From Siculibacillus lacustris (GTDB lineage: Bacteria; Pseudomonadota; Alphaproteobacteria; Rhizobiales; Ancalomicrobiaceae): a stretch of DNA of 64,000 bases. Under the pieces are notes generated by a model. That model had not been told where the DNA came from, did no database searches, and worked only from the letters and a program-made list of their open reading frames with translations. The stretch lies in the NCBI RefSeq assembly GCF_004328075.1, contig NZ_SJFN01000020.1:1-64000 (forward strand), written 5' to 3'. Numbering within the stretch: the first letter of the stretch is position 1; each line of letters starts with the position of its first letter. This document shows, in pieces, positions 22,761 through 32,295 of the stretch. Both the position numbers and the translations under genes were made by a program.

Positions 22761-22787
22761 GTGGGCCCCCCCGGGACCCGCTCTTTA
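22761..22787 (+). promoter_or_regulatory. attenuator-like hairpin in the rimP leader
   Basis: GTGGGCCC (22761-22768) pairs with GGGACCCGC (22773-22781, one bulged A) over a CCCC loop and is followed by TCTTTAG. It lies between the promoter and rimP with no coding sequence before it. It may therefore be a leader attenuator or a processing site controlling the nus operon. Confidence 0.45.
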
Positions 22788-22872
22788 GTCGTTGGAAAAT
22801 CTGCCCATCGGAGACGGGTCGGACGATGTTCACCACCGAAGGTCGACGCCGGTCTCGCCGGTCGTCGCCACC

Positions 22873-23505
22873 ATGAGGACGACGCAACTGCCGACGCGCC
22901 ACGAACCCCGCCTGGTCACCGAATCCGGTCTCGACGCCCGTATCGCCGCGCTCGCCGAGCCGGTGATCGAAGATCTCGGATTCCGTCTGGTGCGCGTCAA
23001 GACCTCGGGGCGCAACGGCTTCACCGTTCAGATCATGGCCGAGCGGCCCGACGGCACCATCGGTGTCGACGACTGCGAGGCGATCAGCCGCAACGTCGCC
23101 CCGGTGATCGACGCCGAGGATCCGGTCGATCGCGCCTATTTCCTGGAAGTGTCGTCGCCCGGCATCGATCGGCCGCTGGTGCGCCGCTCCGACTTCGAAC
23201 GTTGGGCCGGCCATGTCGCCAAGATCGAACTCGCCCGCGGCCACGAAGGCGGCAATGACGGCCACGACGGTCGCAAACGTTTCCGCGGCCATCTCCTGGG
23301 GCTGAAGGACGACACCTTCGGCGTCCGCCTCGAGGACGTCGCCGAAGGCACTTCGGAGTCGGTGTGGTTGGCTCTCGATGCGCTCGCCGAAGCGCGGCTG
23401 GTGCTCACCGACGATCTCATCGCCGCATCGCTGCGGGCGGCCAAGGCGGCTCTCCGCGACGACGAACCCGACGACGACGGGGTCGCCGAACCGCCGGTCC
23501 ACTGA
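22873..23505 (+). CDS. rimP: ribosome maturation factor RimP
   Basis: Needed for 30S subunit maturation. The 210-residue protein has the RimP N-terminal domain ([55 protein letters not shown]) and the C-terminal SH3-like domain. It carries a Gly/His-rich insert ([16 protein letters not shown]) and an acidic C-terminal tail, as in rhizobial forms. ATG 22873 is chosen as the family start. A TTG-initiated extension to 22792 is possible but unlike the family. First gene of the rimP-nusA-ylxR-infB operon. Confidence 0.93.
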   Translation: MRTTQLPTRHEPRLVTESGLDARIAALAEPVIEDLGFRLVRVKTSGRNGFTVQIMAERPDGTIGVDDCEAISRNVAPVIDAEDPVDRAYFLEVSSPGIDRPLVRRSDFERWAGHVAKIELARGHEGGNDGHDGRKRFRGHLLGLKDDTFGVRLEDVAEGTSESVWLALDALAEARLVLTDDLIAASLRAAKAALRDDEPDDDGVAEPPVH

Positions 23506-23560
23506 CAACGACATCACGAGCCCGGTCCGAAGTCGACCGGTGTCCTCGAGGGAGAAGACC

Positions 23561-25162
23561 ATGGCAGTCAGCGCCAACAGACTGGAACTCCTCCAGATCG
23601 CCGATGCGGTCGCCCGCGAGAAGGTGATCGATCGCAAGATCGTGCTCGCGGCGATGGAGGATGCCATCCAGAAGGCGGCCCGCTCGCGCTACGGATCCGA
23701 GACCGAAGTGCGTGCGGAGATCAACCCGCGCACCGGCGAGATCAAGCTGCAGCGCCTGCTCCAGGTGGTCGAGGACTTCGAGAGCCCGGCGACCCAGATC
23801 CCGCTGGCCGACGCCCGCCTCAAGAACCCCGACGCCGCGGTCGGCGACTTCATCGCCGAACCGCTGCCGCCGATGGACTTCGGCCGCATCGCCGCCCAGT
23901 CGGCCAAGCAGGTGATCGTCCAGAAGGTCCGCGAAGCCGAGCGCGATCGCCAGTACGACGAGTTCCACGACCGCATCGGCGAGATCGTCAACGGCTCGGT
24001 CAAGCGCATCGAATACGGCAACGTCATCGTCGATCTCGGCCGTGGCGAGGCGATCATCCGCCGCGACGAGTTGATCCCGCGCGAGGCCTTCCGCAACGCC
24101 GACCGCGTCCGCGCCTATGTCTACGACGTCCGCCGCGAACAGCGCGGGCCGCAGATCTTCCTGTCGCGCACCCATCCGCAGTTCATGGCCAAGCTGTTCG
24201 CCCAGGAAGTGCCGGAGATCTACGACGGCATCATCGAGGTCAAGTCGGTCGCCCGTGATCCGGGCTCGCGCGCCAAGATCGCCGTGATCTCCCGCGACAG
24301 CTCGATCGATCCGGTCGGCGCCTGCGTCGGTATGCGCGGCTCGCGCGTCCAGGCGGTGGTGCAGGAGCTCCAGGGCGAGAAGATCGACATCATCCCCTGG
24401 TCGAACGACGCCGCCACCTTCATCGTCAACGCCCTGCAGCCGGCCGAAGTCGCCAAGGTCGTGCTCGACGAGGACGCCGGCCGCATCGAAGTGGTGGTGC
24501 CCGACGATCAGCTGAGCCTCGCCATCGGCCGGCGCGGCCAGAACGTCCGGCTCGCCTCCCAGCTCACCGGCTGGGACATCGACATCATGACGGAAGCCGA
24601 GGAATCGGAGCGCCGTCAGAAGGAATTCCACGAGCGCACCCAGCTGTTCATGGCCGCCCTCGACGTCGACGAGGTGGTCGCCCAGCTGCTCGCCACCGAA
24701 GGCTTCGGCTCGGTCGACGAACTGGCCTATGTCGGCGTCGACGAGATCGCCCGCATCGAGGGCTTCGACGAAGAGACCGCGGAAGAGATCCAGTCCCGCG
24801 CCAACGCCTATCTCGGCGCGATCGAGGCCGCCCAGGACGCCGAACGCCGCGAACTCGGCGTCGCCGACGAGCTGCGTCAGGTCCCCGGCGTCACCACCGC
24901 GATGATGGTGGCGCTCGGCAAGGACGGCATCAAGACCATCGAGGATCTCGCCGGCTGCGCCACCGACGATCTGGTCGGCTGGAACGAACGCAAGAACGGC
25001 GAAGTCGAAAAGCACGCCGGCATCTTGCTCGGAATTGAACTGTCGCGCGCCGAAGCCGAGGCGATCATCATGGCGGCGCGTCTCGCCGCCGGCTGGATCA
25101 CCGCGCTCCCGGAGCCGACCGAGACGGTCGAGGAAGGCGAGGCGGCGAGTGCCGAACTCTGA
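23561..25162 (+). CDS. nusA: transcription termination/antitermination factor NusA
   Basis: RNA-polymerase-bound factor for pausing, termination and rRNA antitermination. The 533-residue protein has an N-terminal RNAP-binding domain (MAVSANRLELLQIADAVAR), an S1 domain with GEIVNGSVKRIEYGNVIVDL near 140, and two KH domains (GMRGSRVQAVVQELQGEKIDIIPW; LSLAIGRRGQNVRLASQLTG). Two C-terminal helix-hairpin-helix repeats (LLATEGFGSVDELAYV; GVTTAMMVALGKDGIKTIEDL) follow, as in alphaproteobacteria. ATG 23561 follows GAGGGAGAAG. It overlaps ylxR by 14 bp. Confidence 0.96.
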   Translation: MAVSANRLELLQIADAVAREKVIDRKIVLAAMEDAIQKAARSRYGSETEVRAEINPRTGEIKLQRLLQVVEDFESPATQIPLADARLKNPDAAVGDFIAEPLPPMDFGRIAAQSAKQVIVQKVREAERDRQYDEFHDRIGEIVNGSVKRIEYGNVIVDLGRGEAIIRRDELIPREAFRNADRVRAYVYDVRREQRGPQIFLSRTHPQFMAKLFAQEVPEIYDGIIEVKSVARDPGSRAKIAVISRDSSIDPVGACVGMRGSRVQAVVQELQGEKIDIIPWSNDAATFIVNALQPAEVAKVVLDEDAGRIEVVVPDDQLSLAIGRRGQNVRLASQLTGWDIDIMTEAEESERRQKEFHERTQLFMAALDVDEVVAQLLATEGFGSVDELAYVGVDEIARIEGFDEETAEEIQSRANAYLGAIEAAQDAERRELGVADELRQVPGVTTAMMVALGKDGIKTIEDLAGCATDDLVGWNERKNGEVEKHAGILLGIELSRAEAEAIIMAARLAAGWITALPEPTETVEEGEAASAEL

Positions 25163-25874
25163 CGACGACGCGGCCGACCCGACGTCGGTCGACGACGACG
25201 GGCCGGTCGAATTCGATGAACGCCCGCCGCGCAAGGCGGACGTCATCCGCACCTCGATCGTCACCCGTGAGGCGATGCCGATCGAGGCGCTGTTGCGCTT
25301 CGTCCACGCGCCCGACGGCAGCGTGGTGCTCGATCTGAAACGCGACCTTCCCGGTCGCGGCGTCTGGGTCGAGGCCACCCGGGCCGCGGTCGACAAGGCC
25401 GTCGCCAAGAAGCTCTTCGCCCGCGGCTTGCGCACGGGCGTGACGGTCGATCCCGGGCTCGGTGCCCTGGTCGATCGCCTGTTGTGCGAGCGGGCGCTCG
25501 GCTCTCTCGGGCTGGCGCGCAAGGCGGGACTGGTGGTCACCGGTTTCGCCAAGGTCGATTCGGCGGTGGCACGCGAGCCGCTGGCCGCCCTGGTCCACGC
25601 GGCGGAAGCCGGCGCCGACGGGGTCTCGAAGATGACTGCGGCGCTCCGGCGCCGCTTCGGTGAAGGGGTCGGATGCCCGGTCGTCCGAATCTTCACCGGA
25701 GCCCAATTGGATTTGGCATTGGGTCGGTCGAATGTGATACATGCTGCGCTGCTTGCTGGCCGGGCGAGCGACAGTTTCCTCGAGCGCGCACTCGCGCTCG
25801 GACGGTACCGCGGCATCGAGGCGGCGGAACCGAACGGCCATCAAGCGACGCGCGGCACCACGCCGCAGGAATGA
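25149..25874 (+). CDS. ylxR: YlxR-family RNA-binding protein (DUF448 with C-terminal L7Ae-like domain)
   Basis: A 241-residue two-domain protein. The DUF448/YlxR domain is [19 protein letters not shown] ... [17 protein letters not shown] (about 34-95). The L7Ae/L30e-like domain is [22 protein letters not shown] (about 118-190). YlxR is a small RNA-binding protein of the nusA-infB operon, with a reported role in transcription of metabolic genes in Bacillus. The usual Cys of R-x-C-I is Ser here. The GTG start at 25149 overlaps the nusA end and sits after GAGGAAGGCGAGG. Confidence 0.9.
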   Translation: MPNSDDDAADPTSVDDDGPVEFDERPPRKADVIRTSIVTREAMPIEALLRFVHAPDGSVVLDLKRDLPGRGVWVEATRAAVDKAVAKKLFARGLRTGVTVDPGLGALVDRLLCERALGSLGLARKAGLVVTGFAKVDSAVAREPLAALVHAAEAGADGVSKMTAALRRRFGEGVGCPVVRIFTGAQLDLALGRSNVIHAALLAGRASDSFLERALALGRYRGIEAAEPNGHQATRGTTPQE

Positions 25875-25881
25875 CAGGCAC

Positions 25882-28629
25882 ATGAACGATACGAAGAGCC
25901 CCGGCGAGAAGACCCTCCACGTCGACGTCAAGAAGACGCTGACGCTGAAGCCCAAGACCGACACGAATGTGGTTCGGCAGAGCTTCAGTCATGGCCGGTC
26001 GAAGGCCGTGCTCGTCGAGACGAAGAAGAAGCGGGTGCTGAAGCCCGGCGAGGTCGAGCCGCCCGCGGCGATCGCCCCCAAGCCGGTCGAGGCCGCGCCC
26101 GCGCCGACGACGGCTGCCGTCGCCGCCGCTCCGGCCGCCGCGCCGGTGCCGGTCGCCGCCCCGCGCGTCGAAGTCCGTCCGCGGGCCGAAGAGCAGCGCC
26201 GCCCGGTGGCCCAGCCGCCGCAGCAGCAGCAGCGCTCCTCGGCGCCGCAGCGCACCGGCGCGATCCTCCAGACCCTCTCGGCCGGCGAACGCGCCGCGCG
26301 TGAGAAGGCGCTGGCCGAGGCCCGCATCCGCGAGGTCGAGGACAAGAAGCGTCGCGAAGAAGAAGCTCGCCTGCGCGCCATCGAGGACGAACGCCTGCGC
26401 ATCGAGCGCGAGGCCGAGAACCTGCGCATCGCCGCCGAGGCCACCGCCCGGCGCATCGCCGAAGAAGAGCGCCGCAAGGCCGCCGGCGACACCGAACCCT
26501 TCATCGAGACCGATCAGACGCCCGCCGAGGCCGCCGCCGCCAAGGCGATCGCCGCCGTCGATCGCCCGGCGGTCGCCGGTCCCGTGGTCGCCCGTCCCGC
26601 CCGCGACGTCGAGGAAGACGACGACGACGCGCCGCGCCGTGGCGCCGCCCGTCCCGGCGCCACCCCGACCGCGCGCAAGCTGCCGGTCCCGGCCGTGCCC
26701 AAGCCCGTCCGCCCGAAGGGCGACGAAAAGCCGCGTGGCAAGCTGACCGTCGTCAACGCCCAGACCGAAGAAGAAGAGAACGACGGCCGCGGCCGCTCGG
26801 TCGCCGCCTTCCGTCGCCGCGTCCAGCGCCAGCAGCGCCGCATGCAGACCTTCGAACCGCGCGAGAAGATCTCCCGCGAGGTCATCCTGCCCGAGACCAT
26901 CACCATCCAGGAACTCTCCAACCGGATGGCCGAGCGGGGCGTCGACGTCATCAAGCTCCTGATGAAACAGGGGCAGATGCTCAAGATCAACGACACCATC
27001 GACGCCGACATGGCCCAGCTGATCGCCGAGGAACTCGGGCATACGGTCAAGCGCGTCGCCGAATCGGACGTCGAAGAGGGTCTGTTCCGGATCGGCGACG
27101 AAGACGGCGATCTCGTCTCGCGGCCGCCGGTGGTGACCATCATGGGCCACGTCGACCACGGCAAGACCTCGCTGCTCGACGCGATCCGCTCGACCAAGGT
27201 GGCGGCCGGCGAAGCCGGCGGCATCACCCAGCACATCGGCGCCTATCAGGTCGAGAGCAAGGGTCAGAAGATCACCTTCATCGACACCCCCGGCCACGAA
27301 GCCTTCACGGCGATGCGGTCGCGCGGCGCCAAGGCCACCGACATCGTCATCCTGGTGGTCGCCGCCGACGACGGCGTCATGCCGACCACCGTCGAGGCGA
27401 TCAACCACACCCGCGCCGCGGGCGTGCCGATCATCGTGGCGATCAACAAGATCGACAAGCCGGACGCCGATCCGCAGCGCGTCCGCACCGCCCTGCTCCA
27501 GCACGAGATCGTGGTGGAATCGATGGGCGGCGACACGCTCGAGGTCGAGGTTTCGGCCAAGCAGCGGCTCAACCTCGACAAGCTGCTCGAGGCCGTGCTG
27601 CTGCAGTCGGAAGTGCTCGAACTCAAGGCCAACCCGACCCGTCCGGCCGAAGGCACGGTGATCGAAGGCAAGCTCGACAAGGGCCGCGGCCCGGTCGCCA
27701 CCGTGCTGGTCCAGCGCGGAACCCTCAAGGTCGGCGACATCCTGGTCGCCGGCGGTGCCTGGGGTCGTGTCCGCGCGCTGCTCACCGAGAGCGGCGACGC
27801 GGTCCGCGACGCCGGCCCCTCGACCCCGGTCGAAGTGCTCGGCTTCCAGGAGACCCCCGAGGCCGGCGACCGCTTCGCGGTGGTCGAGAACGAGGCTCGC
27901 GCCCGCGAAGTCGCCGACTACCGTCTGCGCGTCAAGCGCGAGAAGGCCCAGGCCCGCGGATCCGCGGCGCGCGGCTCGCTCGCCGAGATGATGAGCCAGC
28001 TCAAGGAATCCGGCCGCAAGGAGTTCGTTCTGGTCGTCAAGGGCGACGTCCAGGGCTCGCTCGAAGCGATCGTCGGCGCGCTCGAGAAGCTCGGCAACGA
28101 CGAGGTCCGCGCCCGCATCATCCACGGCGGCGTCGGTGGCATCACCGAATCCGACGTGTCGCTGGCCTCCGCCTCGAACGCCGCGATCATCGGCTTCAAC
28201 GTCCGCGCGTCGAAGGAGGCCCGCGAGGCCTCCGAGCGCGAGGGCGTCGAGATCCGCTACTACAACATCATCTACGATCTGGTCGACGACGTGAAGAAGG
28301 CGATGAGCGGCATGCTCACGCCGGAGATCCGCGAGACCATGCTCGGCAACGCCCGCATCCTGGAGATCTTCGCGGTCTCCAAGGTCGGCAAGGTCGCCGG
28401 CTGTCTGATCACCGACGGCACCGTCGAACGCGGCGCCTCGGTCCGCCTGATCCGCGACAACGTCGTCATCCACGAAGGCAAGCTGAGCCAGCTCAAGCGC
28501 TTCAAGGACGACGCCAAGGAAGTCCCGGCCGGTCAGGAATGCGGCATGGCCTTCGAGAACTACCAGGACATGCGCGCCGGCGACGTCATCGAGTGCTACC
28601 GGGTCGAGGAAATCGCCCGCACGCTCTGA
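25882..28629 (+). CDS. infB: translation initiation factor IF-2
   Basis: GTPase that brings initiator tRNA to the 30S subunit. The 915-residue protein has a long low-complexity Ala/Pro/Arg/Glu-rich N-terminal region (1-~330) with an IF2-associated start ([15 protein letters not shown]). This is followed by the IF2_N helix and the G domain with [15 protein letters not shown] near 421-435, [15 protein letters not shown] and NKIDKP. The C-terminal domains II, III and C1/C2 are complete. The ATG at 25882 lies 7 bp after ylxR. A hairpin terminator follows. Confidence 0.97.
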   Translation: MNDTKSPGEKTLHVDVKKTLTLKPKTDTNVVRQSFSHGRSKAVLVETKKKRVLKPGEVEPPAAIAPKPVEAAPAPTTAAVAAAPAAAPVPVAAPRVEVRPRAEEQRRPVAQPPQQQQRSSAPQRTGAILQTLSAGERAAREKALAEARIREVEDKKRREEEARLRAIEDERLRIEREAENLRIAAEATARRIAEEERRKAAGDTEPFIETDQTPAEAAAAKAIAAVDRPAVAGPVVARPARDVEEDDDDAPRRGAARPGATPTARKLPVPAVPKPVRPKGDEKPRGKLTVVNAQTEEEENDGRGRSVAAFRRRVQRQQRRMQTFEPREKISREVILPETITIQELSNRMAERGVDVIKLLMKQGQMLKINDTIDADMAQLIAEELGHTVKRVAESDVEEGLFRIGDEDGDLVSRPPVVTIMGHVDHGKTSLLDAIRSTKVAAGEAGGITQHIGAYQVESKGQKITFIDTPGHEAFTAMRSRGAKATDIVILVVAADDGVMPTTVEAINHTRAAGVPIIVAINKIDKPDADPQRVRTALLQHEIVVESMGGDTLEVEVSAKQRLNLDKLLEAVLLQSEVLELKANPTRPAEGTVIEGKLDKGRGPVATVLVQRGTLKVGDILVAGGAWGRVRALLTESGDAVRDAGPSTPVEVLGFQETPEAGDRFAVVENEARAREVADYRLRVKREKAQARGSAARGSLAEMMSQLKESGRKEFVLVVKGDVQGSLEAIVGALEKLGNDEVRARIIHGGVGGITESDVSLASASNAAIIGFNVRASKEAREASEREGVEIRYYNIIYDLVDDVKKAMSGMLTPEIRETMLGNARILEIFAVSKVGKVAGCLITDGTVERGASVRLIRDNVVIHEGKLSQLKRFKDDAKEVPAGQECGMAFENYQDMRAGDVIECYRVEEIARTL

Positions 28630-28648
28630 GGTCCTCGCCTTCGGGTTT

Positions 28649-28681
28649 CGGGCGGCGCTTGCGGGTGCCGCCCGTTCGTTT
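28649..28681 (+). terminator. terminator after infB
   Basis: An 8-bp perfect stem (28649-28656 with 28667-28674) with a 10-nt loop, followed by TTCGTTT. It separates infB from the YcxB-like gene. Confidence 0.6.
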
Positions 28682-28724
28682 CCACCTGTCTCGATCGGGT
28701 CCGATCCCTGACGCAGGGTGTTCC

Positions 28725-29276
28725 ATGTCTCAGACTTTCGAATTCCGCATGGCGCGGACGGACTGGGTCGCCTTGTCGACCGCCGTCGCGCGTCGCCCGT
28801 TGGCCTTCCGCATCGCCACGGTGGTCGCCATGGCGAGCCTGGTGGCGATGGTGCTGGCCTTCCTCTCGGCGCCGGACGGCGGAACCCTGCTCGCTTCGGC
28901 GCTCGCCGGCGGGGCCGACTGGTATCCGTTCTACGGGATCATCGCCCTCTTCGCGGTGGCCCTGCTCTTCCGCCATCGGTTGATCGGCTTCAACGCCGCC
29001 GCCGGCTTCGCCCGTCTGCCGCTCGCCGACAAGCTCCTGGTGGTCGACGCGGAAGAGACCGACGTCCATGTCGTCGCTCCCGATTTCGATTGGCGCTTTC
29101 CCTGGGCCGCGGTCTTCAGGCTGATCGAGACTCCGACCCATCTGGTGATCGCCACCGGCGGTCGCGAGGGCCTGCCGGTGCCGCGTCGCGCCTTCGCCGA
29201 TGCCGCCGCATTCGAGGCCTTCCGCGCCTTCGTCGTCGCCCATCTGCCCGAGGAGGCTTCCCATGAACGCTCCTGA
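28725..29276 (+). CDS. YcxB-like membrane protein
   Basis: A 183-residue protein with two predicted membrane helices (about 30-50 and 66-84). A soluble C-terminal part resembles the YcxB domain ([20 protein letters not shown], then [20 protein letters not shown] and [15 protein letters not shown]), which is often a toxin-immunity-like or signalling module of unknown role. It sits between infB and rbfA, which are normally adjacent, and overlaps the rbfA start by 14 bp. Its own 5' side follows the infB terminator, so it may lead a separate unit with rbfA. Function unknown. Confidence 0.75.
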   Translation: MSQTFEFRMARTDWVALSTAVARRPLAFRIATVVAMASLVAMVLAFLSAPDGGTLLASALAGGADWYPFYGIIALFAVALLFRHRLIGFNAAAGFARLPLADKLLVVDAEETDVHVVAPDFDWRFPWAAVFRLIETPTHLVIATGGREGLPVPRRAFADAAAFEAFRAFVVAHLPEEASHERS

Positions 29277-29670
29277 AGACCACGGCCCGTCCCAGCGCCA
29301 GCTGCGCGTCGGCGAGATCGTCCGCCACGCCCTGGCCGAGATCCTCGCCCAGGGCCGCATCGCCGATCCCGACCTCGACGGCACCATCATCACCGTGCCG
29401 GAAGTGCGCATGTCGCCCGACCTCAAGGTGGCGACCGCCCTGGTCATGCCGCTCGGCGGCCGCGACGCCGACAAGGTGATGACCGGGCTGGAGCGCTCGC
29501 GCAAATGGCTGCGCGGCCAGATCGCCCGCAAGGTCAACCTCAAGTTCGCCCCCGACCTGCGCTTCCGTCTCGACACCCGCTACGACGACGACATGCGCAT
29601 CACCCGTACCCTGCGCAGCCCGGTGGTCGCCCAGGACCTCGGCAAGGATCCGGACGCGACGGAGGACTGA
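29263..29670 (+). CDS. rbfA: 30S ribosome-binding factor RbfA
   Basis: Binds the immature 30S subunit and promotes 16S rRNA 5'-end processing, notably in the cold. The 135-residue KH-like fold begins [19 protein letters not shown]. It contains [19 protein letters not shown] and [21 protein letters not shown] strong GAGGAGG site before ATG 29263 lies within the preceding gene. A palindromic repeat element separates it from truB. Confidence 0.95.
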   Translation: MNAPEDHGPSQRQLRVGEIVRHALAEILAQGRIADPDLDGTIITVPEVRMSPDLKVATALVMPLGGRDADKVMTGLERSRKWLRGQIARKVNLKFAPDLRFRLDTRYDDDMRITRTLRSPVVAQDLGKDPDATED

Positions 29671-29700
29671 ACCGCATGCGAGGGAGGCGGGGCCGCACCC

Positions 29701-29871
29701 CCCCTCCCTGTCCCTCCCCCTCCAGGGGGGAGGGAACGACGATCGCGAGGCCCCCGATCGCGGCACGCCGCCGCCGTCAACCCGCCGCCCCACCGCGATC
29801 TCCGGGCGAAAGTCCCGAACGTCCCCGCCACCTCGTCCCCTCCCCCCTGGAGGGGGAGGGACAGGGAGGGG
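29701..29871. repeat. palindromic repeat element, copy 1 (rbfA-truB spacer)
   Basis: Two identical 34-bp arms in inverted orientation, 29701-29734 and 29838-29871, separated by 103 bp. Each arm contains CCCTCCCTGTCCCTCCCC followed by its own inner palindrome centred on TCCAGG. The same arms recur at 39674-39858 and 43512-43675. It lies in the untranslated spacer, 31 bp after rbfA and 56 bp before truB. A long RNA hairpin here could affect truB expression. Confidence 0.9.
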
Positions 29872-29927
29872 CGGCGGGACCCGCCGAACCCCTCGACACC
29901 GAAACGCATCACGAAGGCAGACCCGGA

Positions 29928-30851
29928 ATGGCCCGCAGGAAGAAATTCGACGACGTCCACGGCTGGATCGTGCTCGACAAGCCGGTCGGCCTGACCTCGA
30001 CCCAGGCCGTGTCGCGCCTCAAGCGTCTGTTCCATGCCAACAAGTGCGGCCACGCCGGCACCCTCGATCCGCTCGCCTCGGGCCTCCTGCCGATCGCCTT
30101 CGGCGAAGCCACCAAGACCGTCTCCTTCGTCATGGACGGCACCAAGATCTATCGCTTCACCGTCCGCTGGGGTCTCCAGACCGCCACCGACGACGCCGAG
30201 GGCGGGATCGTCGCCCGCTCCGACGTCCGCCCGTCGCGCGCCGAGATCGAGGCGGTGCTGCCCGAATACATCGGTGAGATCCTCCAGGTGCCGCCCCAGT
30301 TCTCGGCGATCAAGATCGACGGCGAGCGCGCCTACGACCTCGCCCGCGACGGCGAGGCGGTCGAGCTCGAGGCGCGGCCGATCGAGATCCACGACCTCGC
30401 CCTGGTCGACGTCCCCGATGCCGACACCGCGGTGTTCGAGTGCGAATGCGGCAAGGGCACCTATGTGCGGGCGCTGGCCCGCGACATGGGGCTGCGGCTC
30501 GGCTCCTGCGGCCATGTCGTGGCCTTGCGCCGGGTGATGGTCGGGCCCTTCGAAGAGACCGACATGGTGCTGTTGCCCGATCTCGAGGCGGCGGTCGAGG
30601 CCGATCTCGGTGAAGCGCGTCGGCTGATCCGGCCGATCGAATCCGGGCTTGCCGAGGTCACCGAAGTGCCGGTCAACCGCGACGCCGCCGCCCGCCTGCG
30701 TCGCGGCCAGTCGGTGATCCTGCGCGGCCGCGACGCTCCCGCCGACGAGGCGGCGGTCTACGCCACCTGCGGCGGCGAACTGGTGGCGATCGGCGAGGTC
30801 GAACGCGGCGAGCTGCTGCCGCGCCGGGTCTTCGTGCTCGGCGAGGCGTGA
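29928..30851 (+). CDS. truB: tRNA pseudouridine(55) synthase TruB
   Basis: Makes pseudouridine 55 in the T-arm of tRNAs. The 307-residue protein starts with [20 protein letters not shown]. It has the catalytic motif [16 protein letters not shown] with Asp47, the [10 protein letters not shown] strand and [23 protein letters not shown]-terminal PUA-like part is present ([17 protein letters not shown]). ATG 29928 is the family start. It ends nine bases before the stop of the convergent mtgA. Confidence 0.95.
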   Translation: MARRKKFDDVHGWIVLDKPVGLTSTQAVSRLKRLFHANKCGHAGTLDPLASGLLPIAFGEATKTVSFVMDGTKIYRFTVRWGLQTATDDAEGGIVARSDVRPSRAEIEAVLPEYIGEILQVPPQFSAIKIDGERAYDLARDGEAVELEARPIEIHDLALVDVPDADTAVFECECGKGTYVRALARDMGLRLGSCGHVVALRRVMVGPFEETDMVLLPDLEAAVEADLGEARRLIRPIESGLAEVTEVPVNRDAAARLRRGQSVILRGRDAPADEAAVYATCGGELVAIGEVERGELLPRRVFVLGEA

Positions 30852-30864
30852 GCGCCCCGCTCAC
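30848..30864. terminator. small hairpin spanning the truB and mtgA stop codons
   Basis: GTGAGCG (30848-30854) pairs perfectly with CGCTCAC (30858-30864). Both stop codons (truB 30849-30851, mtgA 30863-30861) lie within the stem. The 7-bp stem lacks T tracts, so a role as a bidirectional terminator is only possible. Confidence 0.35.
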
Positions 30865-31547
30865 CGCCCCAGGCAGGCGGTGAATTCCGGGGCATCCGCC
30901 GCACGGCGGCGGATGATCCCGGCGACCCGCCGCAGATTGGTGGTCGGCCGGCGGGCGTCGCGGGTGTGGGGATTGGGCAGCATCACCGCGAGCAGCGCCG
31001 ATTCCGCCGCGTCGAGCCGCTCCGCACCCTTGCCCAATGCCCGGCGCGCCCCCGCCTCGATTCCGAATTCGCCGTTCGGGCCCCATTCGGCGATGTTGAG
31101 ATAGGCCTCGAGGATCCGCCGCTTCGACCACACGAGGTCGATCGCCAGCGCCAGCGGGATCTCGATCGCCTTGCGCACGAAGCTGCGGCCCGGCCACAGG
31201 AACAGATTTTTGGCCAGTTGCATGGTGATCGTCGAGGCGCCGCGTTTCGGTCCGCCCTCGTCGTCGATCACCTCCTGCAACTCGCCCCAGTCGACGCCGT
31301 GGTGGCCGCAGAACGGATTGTCCTCGGAGGCGATCACCGCGGCGACGAGCCGCGGGTCGATCGCCGCGATCGGTCGCCAGATCCGCGTCACCGGCGCGCC
31401 CGTCACCCAGCGCGCGATCATCGGCGTCGAGACCGGCGGCACCACCGTCCACACCGCCAGCAGCACGAACGGCAAAGCCACCGCGGCGGCGATCAGGCCG
31501 AGCGCGATGCGCAGGAGACGGCGGAGGTCGAAGCGCGCGGCGATCAT
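30861..31547 (-). CDS. mtgA: monofunctional biosynthetic peptidoglycan transglycosylase
   Basis: GT51 enzyme that polymerises lipid II into glycan strands at the inner membrane. The 228-residue protein has an N-terminal anchor helix (about 12-35). The catalytic Glu75 lies in [19 protein letters not shown]. It also has [20 protein letters not shown] and the [14 protein letters not shown] motif. It is convergent with truB and interrupts the plus-strand run between truB and rpsO. No strong ribosome site is visible before the ATG at 31547. Confidence 0.93.
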   Translation of the reverse strand: MIAARFDLRRLLRIALGLIAAAVALPFVLLAVWTVVPPVSTPMIARWVTGAPVTRIWRPIAAIDPRLVAAVIASEDNPFCGHHGVDWGELQEVIDDEGGPKRGASTITMQLAKNLFLWPGRSFVRKAIEIPLALAIDLVWSKRRILEAYLNIAEWGPNGEFGIEAGARRALGKGAERLDAAESALLAVMLPNPHTRDARRPTTNLRRVAGIIRRRAADAPEFTACLGR

Positions 31548-31724
31548 CGCGCCACTGTCGGTCGACCTCGTGGCGATCGCGTGGCGGCGGGCTCGCCGCC
31601 CGGTCGGCGGACTCGAATTGCTGTGGCAATCCGCCGCCGTTTCGTGCATAAGGACCCCGCATCGACCCCGCTGGACGACATCCCGGCGGGGCCTTCTGTC
31701 ATCTCCATTCGAAAGGATCCTCCG

Positions 31725-31994
31725 ATGTCGATCACTCCCGAGCGCAAGCTCGAGCTCGTCAAGGAATTCGCCACCAAGGAAGGCGACACCGGTTCGCCCG
31801 AAGTCCAGGTCGCGGTTCTGTCCGAGCGGATCTCCAATCTCACCGAGCACTTCAAGACCCACGCCAAGGACAACCATTCCCGCCGTGGCCTCCTGAAGAT
31901 GGTCTCGTCGCGCCGTTCGCTCCTCGACTATCTGAAGTCGAAGGATCAGGCGCGCTACAAGGCTCTGATCGAGCGTCTCGGCCTGCGTCGCTGA
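31725..31994 (+). CDS. rpsO: 30S ribosomal protein S15
   Basis: The 89-residue S15 ([20 protein letters not shown] to [13 protein letters not shown]) binds the central domain of 16S rRNA early in 30S assembly. The conserved stretch [17 protein letters not shown] and the [20 protein letters not shown] helix are intact. Ribosome site AAAGGAT precedes the ATG. It forms the usual rpsO-pnp pair with a 301-bp spacer. Confidence 0.97.
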   Translation: MSITPERKLELVKEFATKEGDTGSPEVQVAVLSERISNLTEHFKTHAKDNHSRRGLLKMVSSRRSLLDYLKSKDQARYKALIERLGLRR

Positions 31995-32295
31995 CGCGGC
32001 CGCGGGTTCGCGTCGAAACGACGAACCCCCGATCGAGATCGACCTCCCGAGCGGCGGCGCCAGCCGCCGCCGTTCGGCCTTCCGGACGGCGTTTGCCGCC
32101 GTCCGCCGAATGCCCCGAGCGCGCTGTAAGATGAGTCGCCGCCGGAGCACACCGTAGACGGGCCATGGCAGGATCGCCGGTGGTTCTCGCTCACGCCGCG
32201 CAGCGAACTGCGTCGAGAACCCCCCGCCGTCTTGCCCATGGCTCCCCCGCATCCTCGGCTCGATGCCGAAGATGCGCAGCAGGAACCGAAGACAC
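31995..32295 (+). promoter_or_regulatory. rpsO-pnp spacer with several hairpins
   Basis: Three stems can be seen: 32005-32029 (10 bp interrupted, AAA loop), 32051-32058 with 32063-32070 (8 bp, 4-nt loop) and 32083-32090 with 32098-32105 (8 bp, 7-nt loop). In E. coli the same spacer holds an rpsO terminator and the RNase III hairpin through which PNPase autoregulates. These stems are candidates for the same roles. No small gene is evident. Confidence 0.45.

Noticed and set aside
29701-29871. Possible CRISPR-like repeats in the rbfA-truB spacer
   Set aside because: Only two arms, inverted instead of direct, with no regular array or cas genes.
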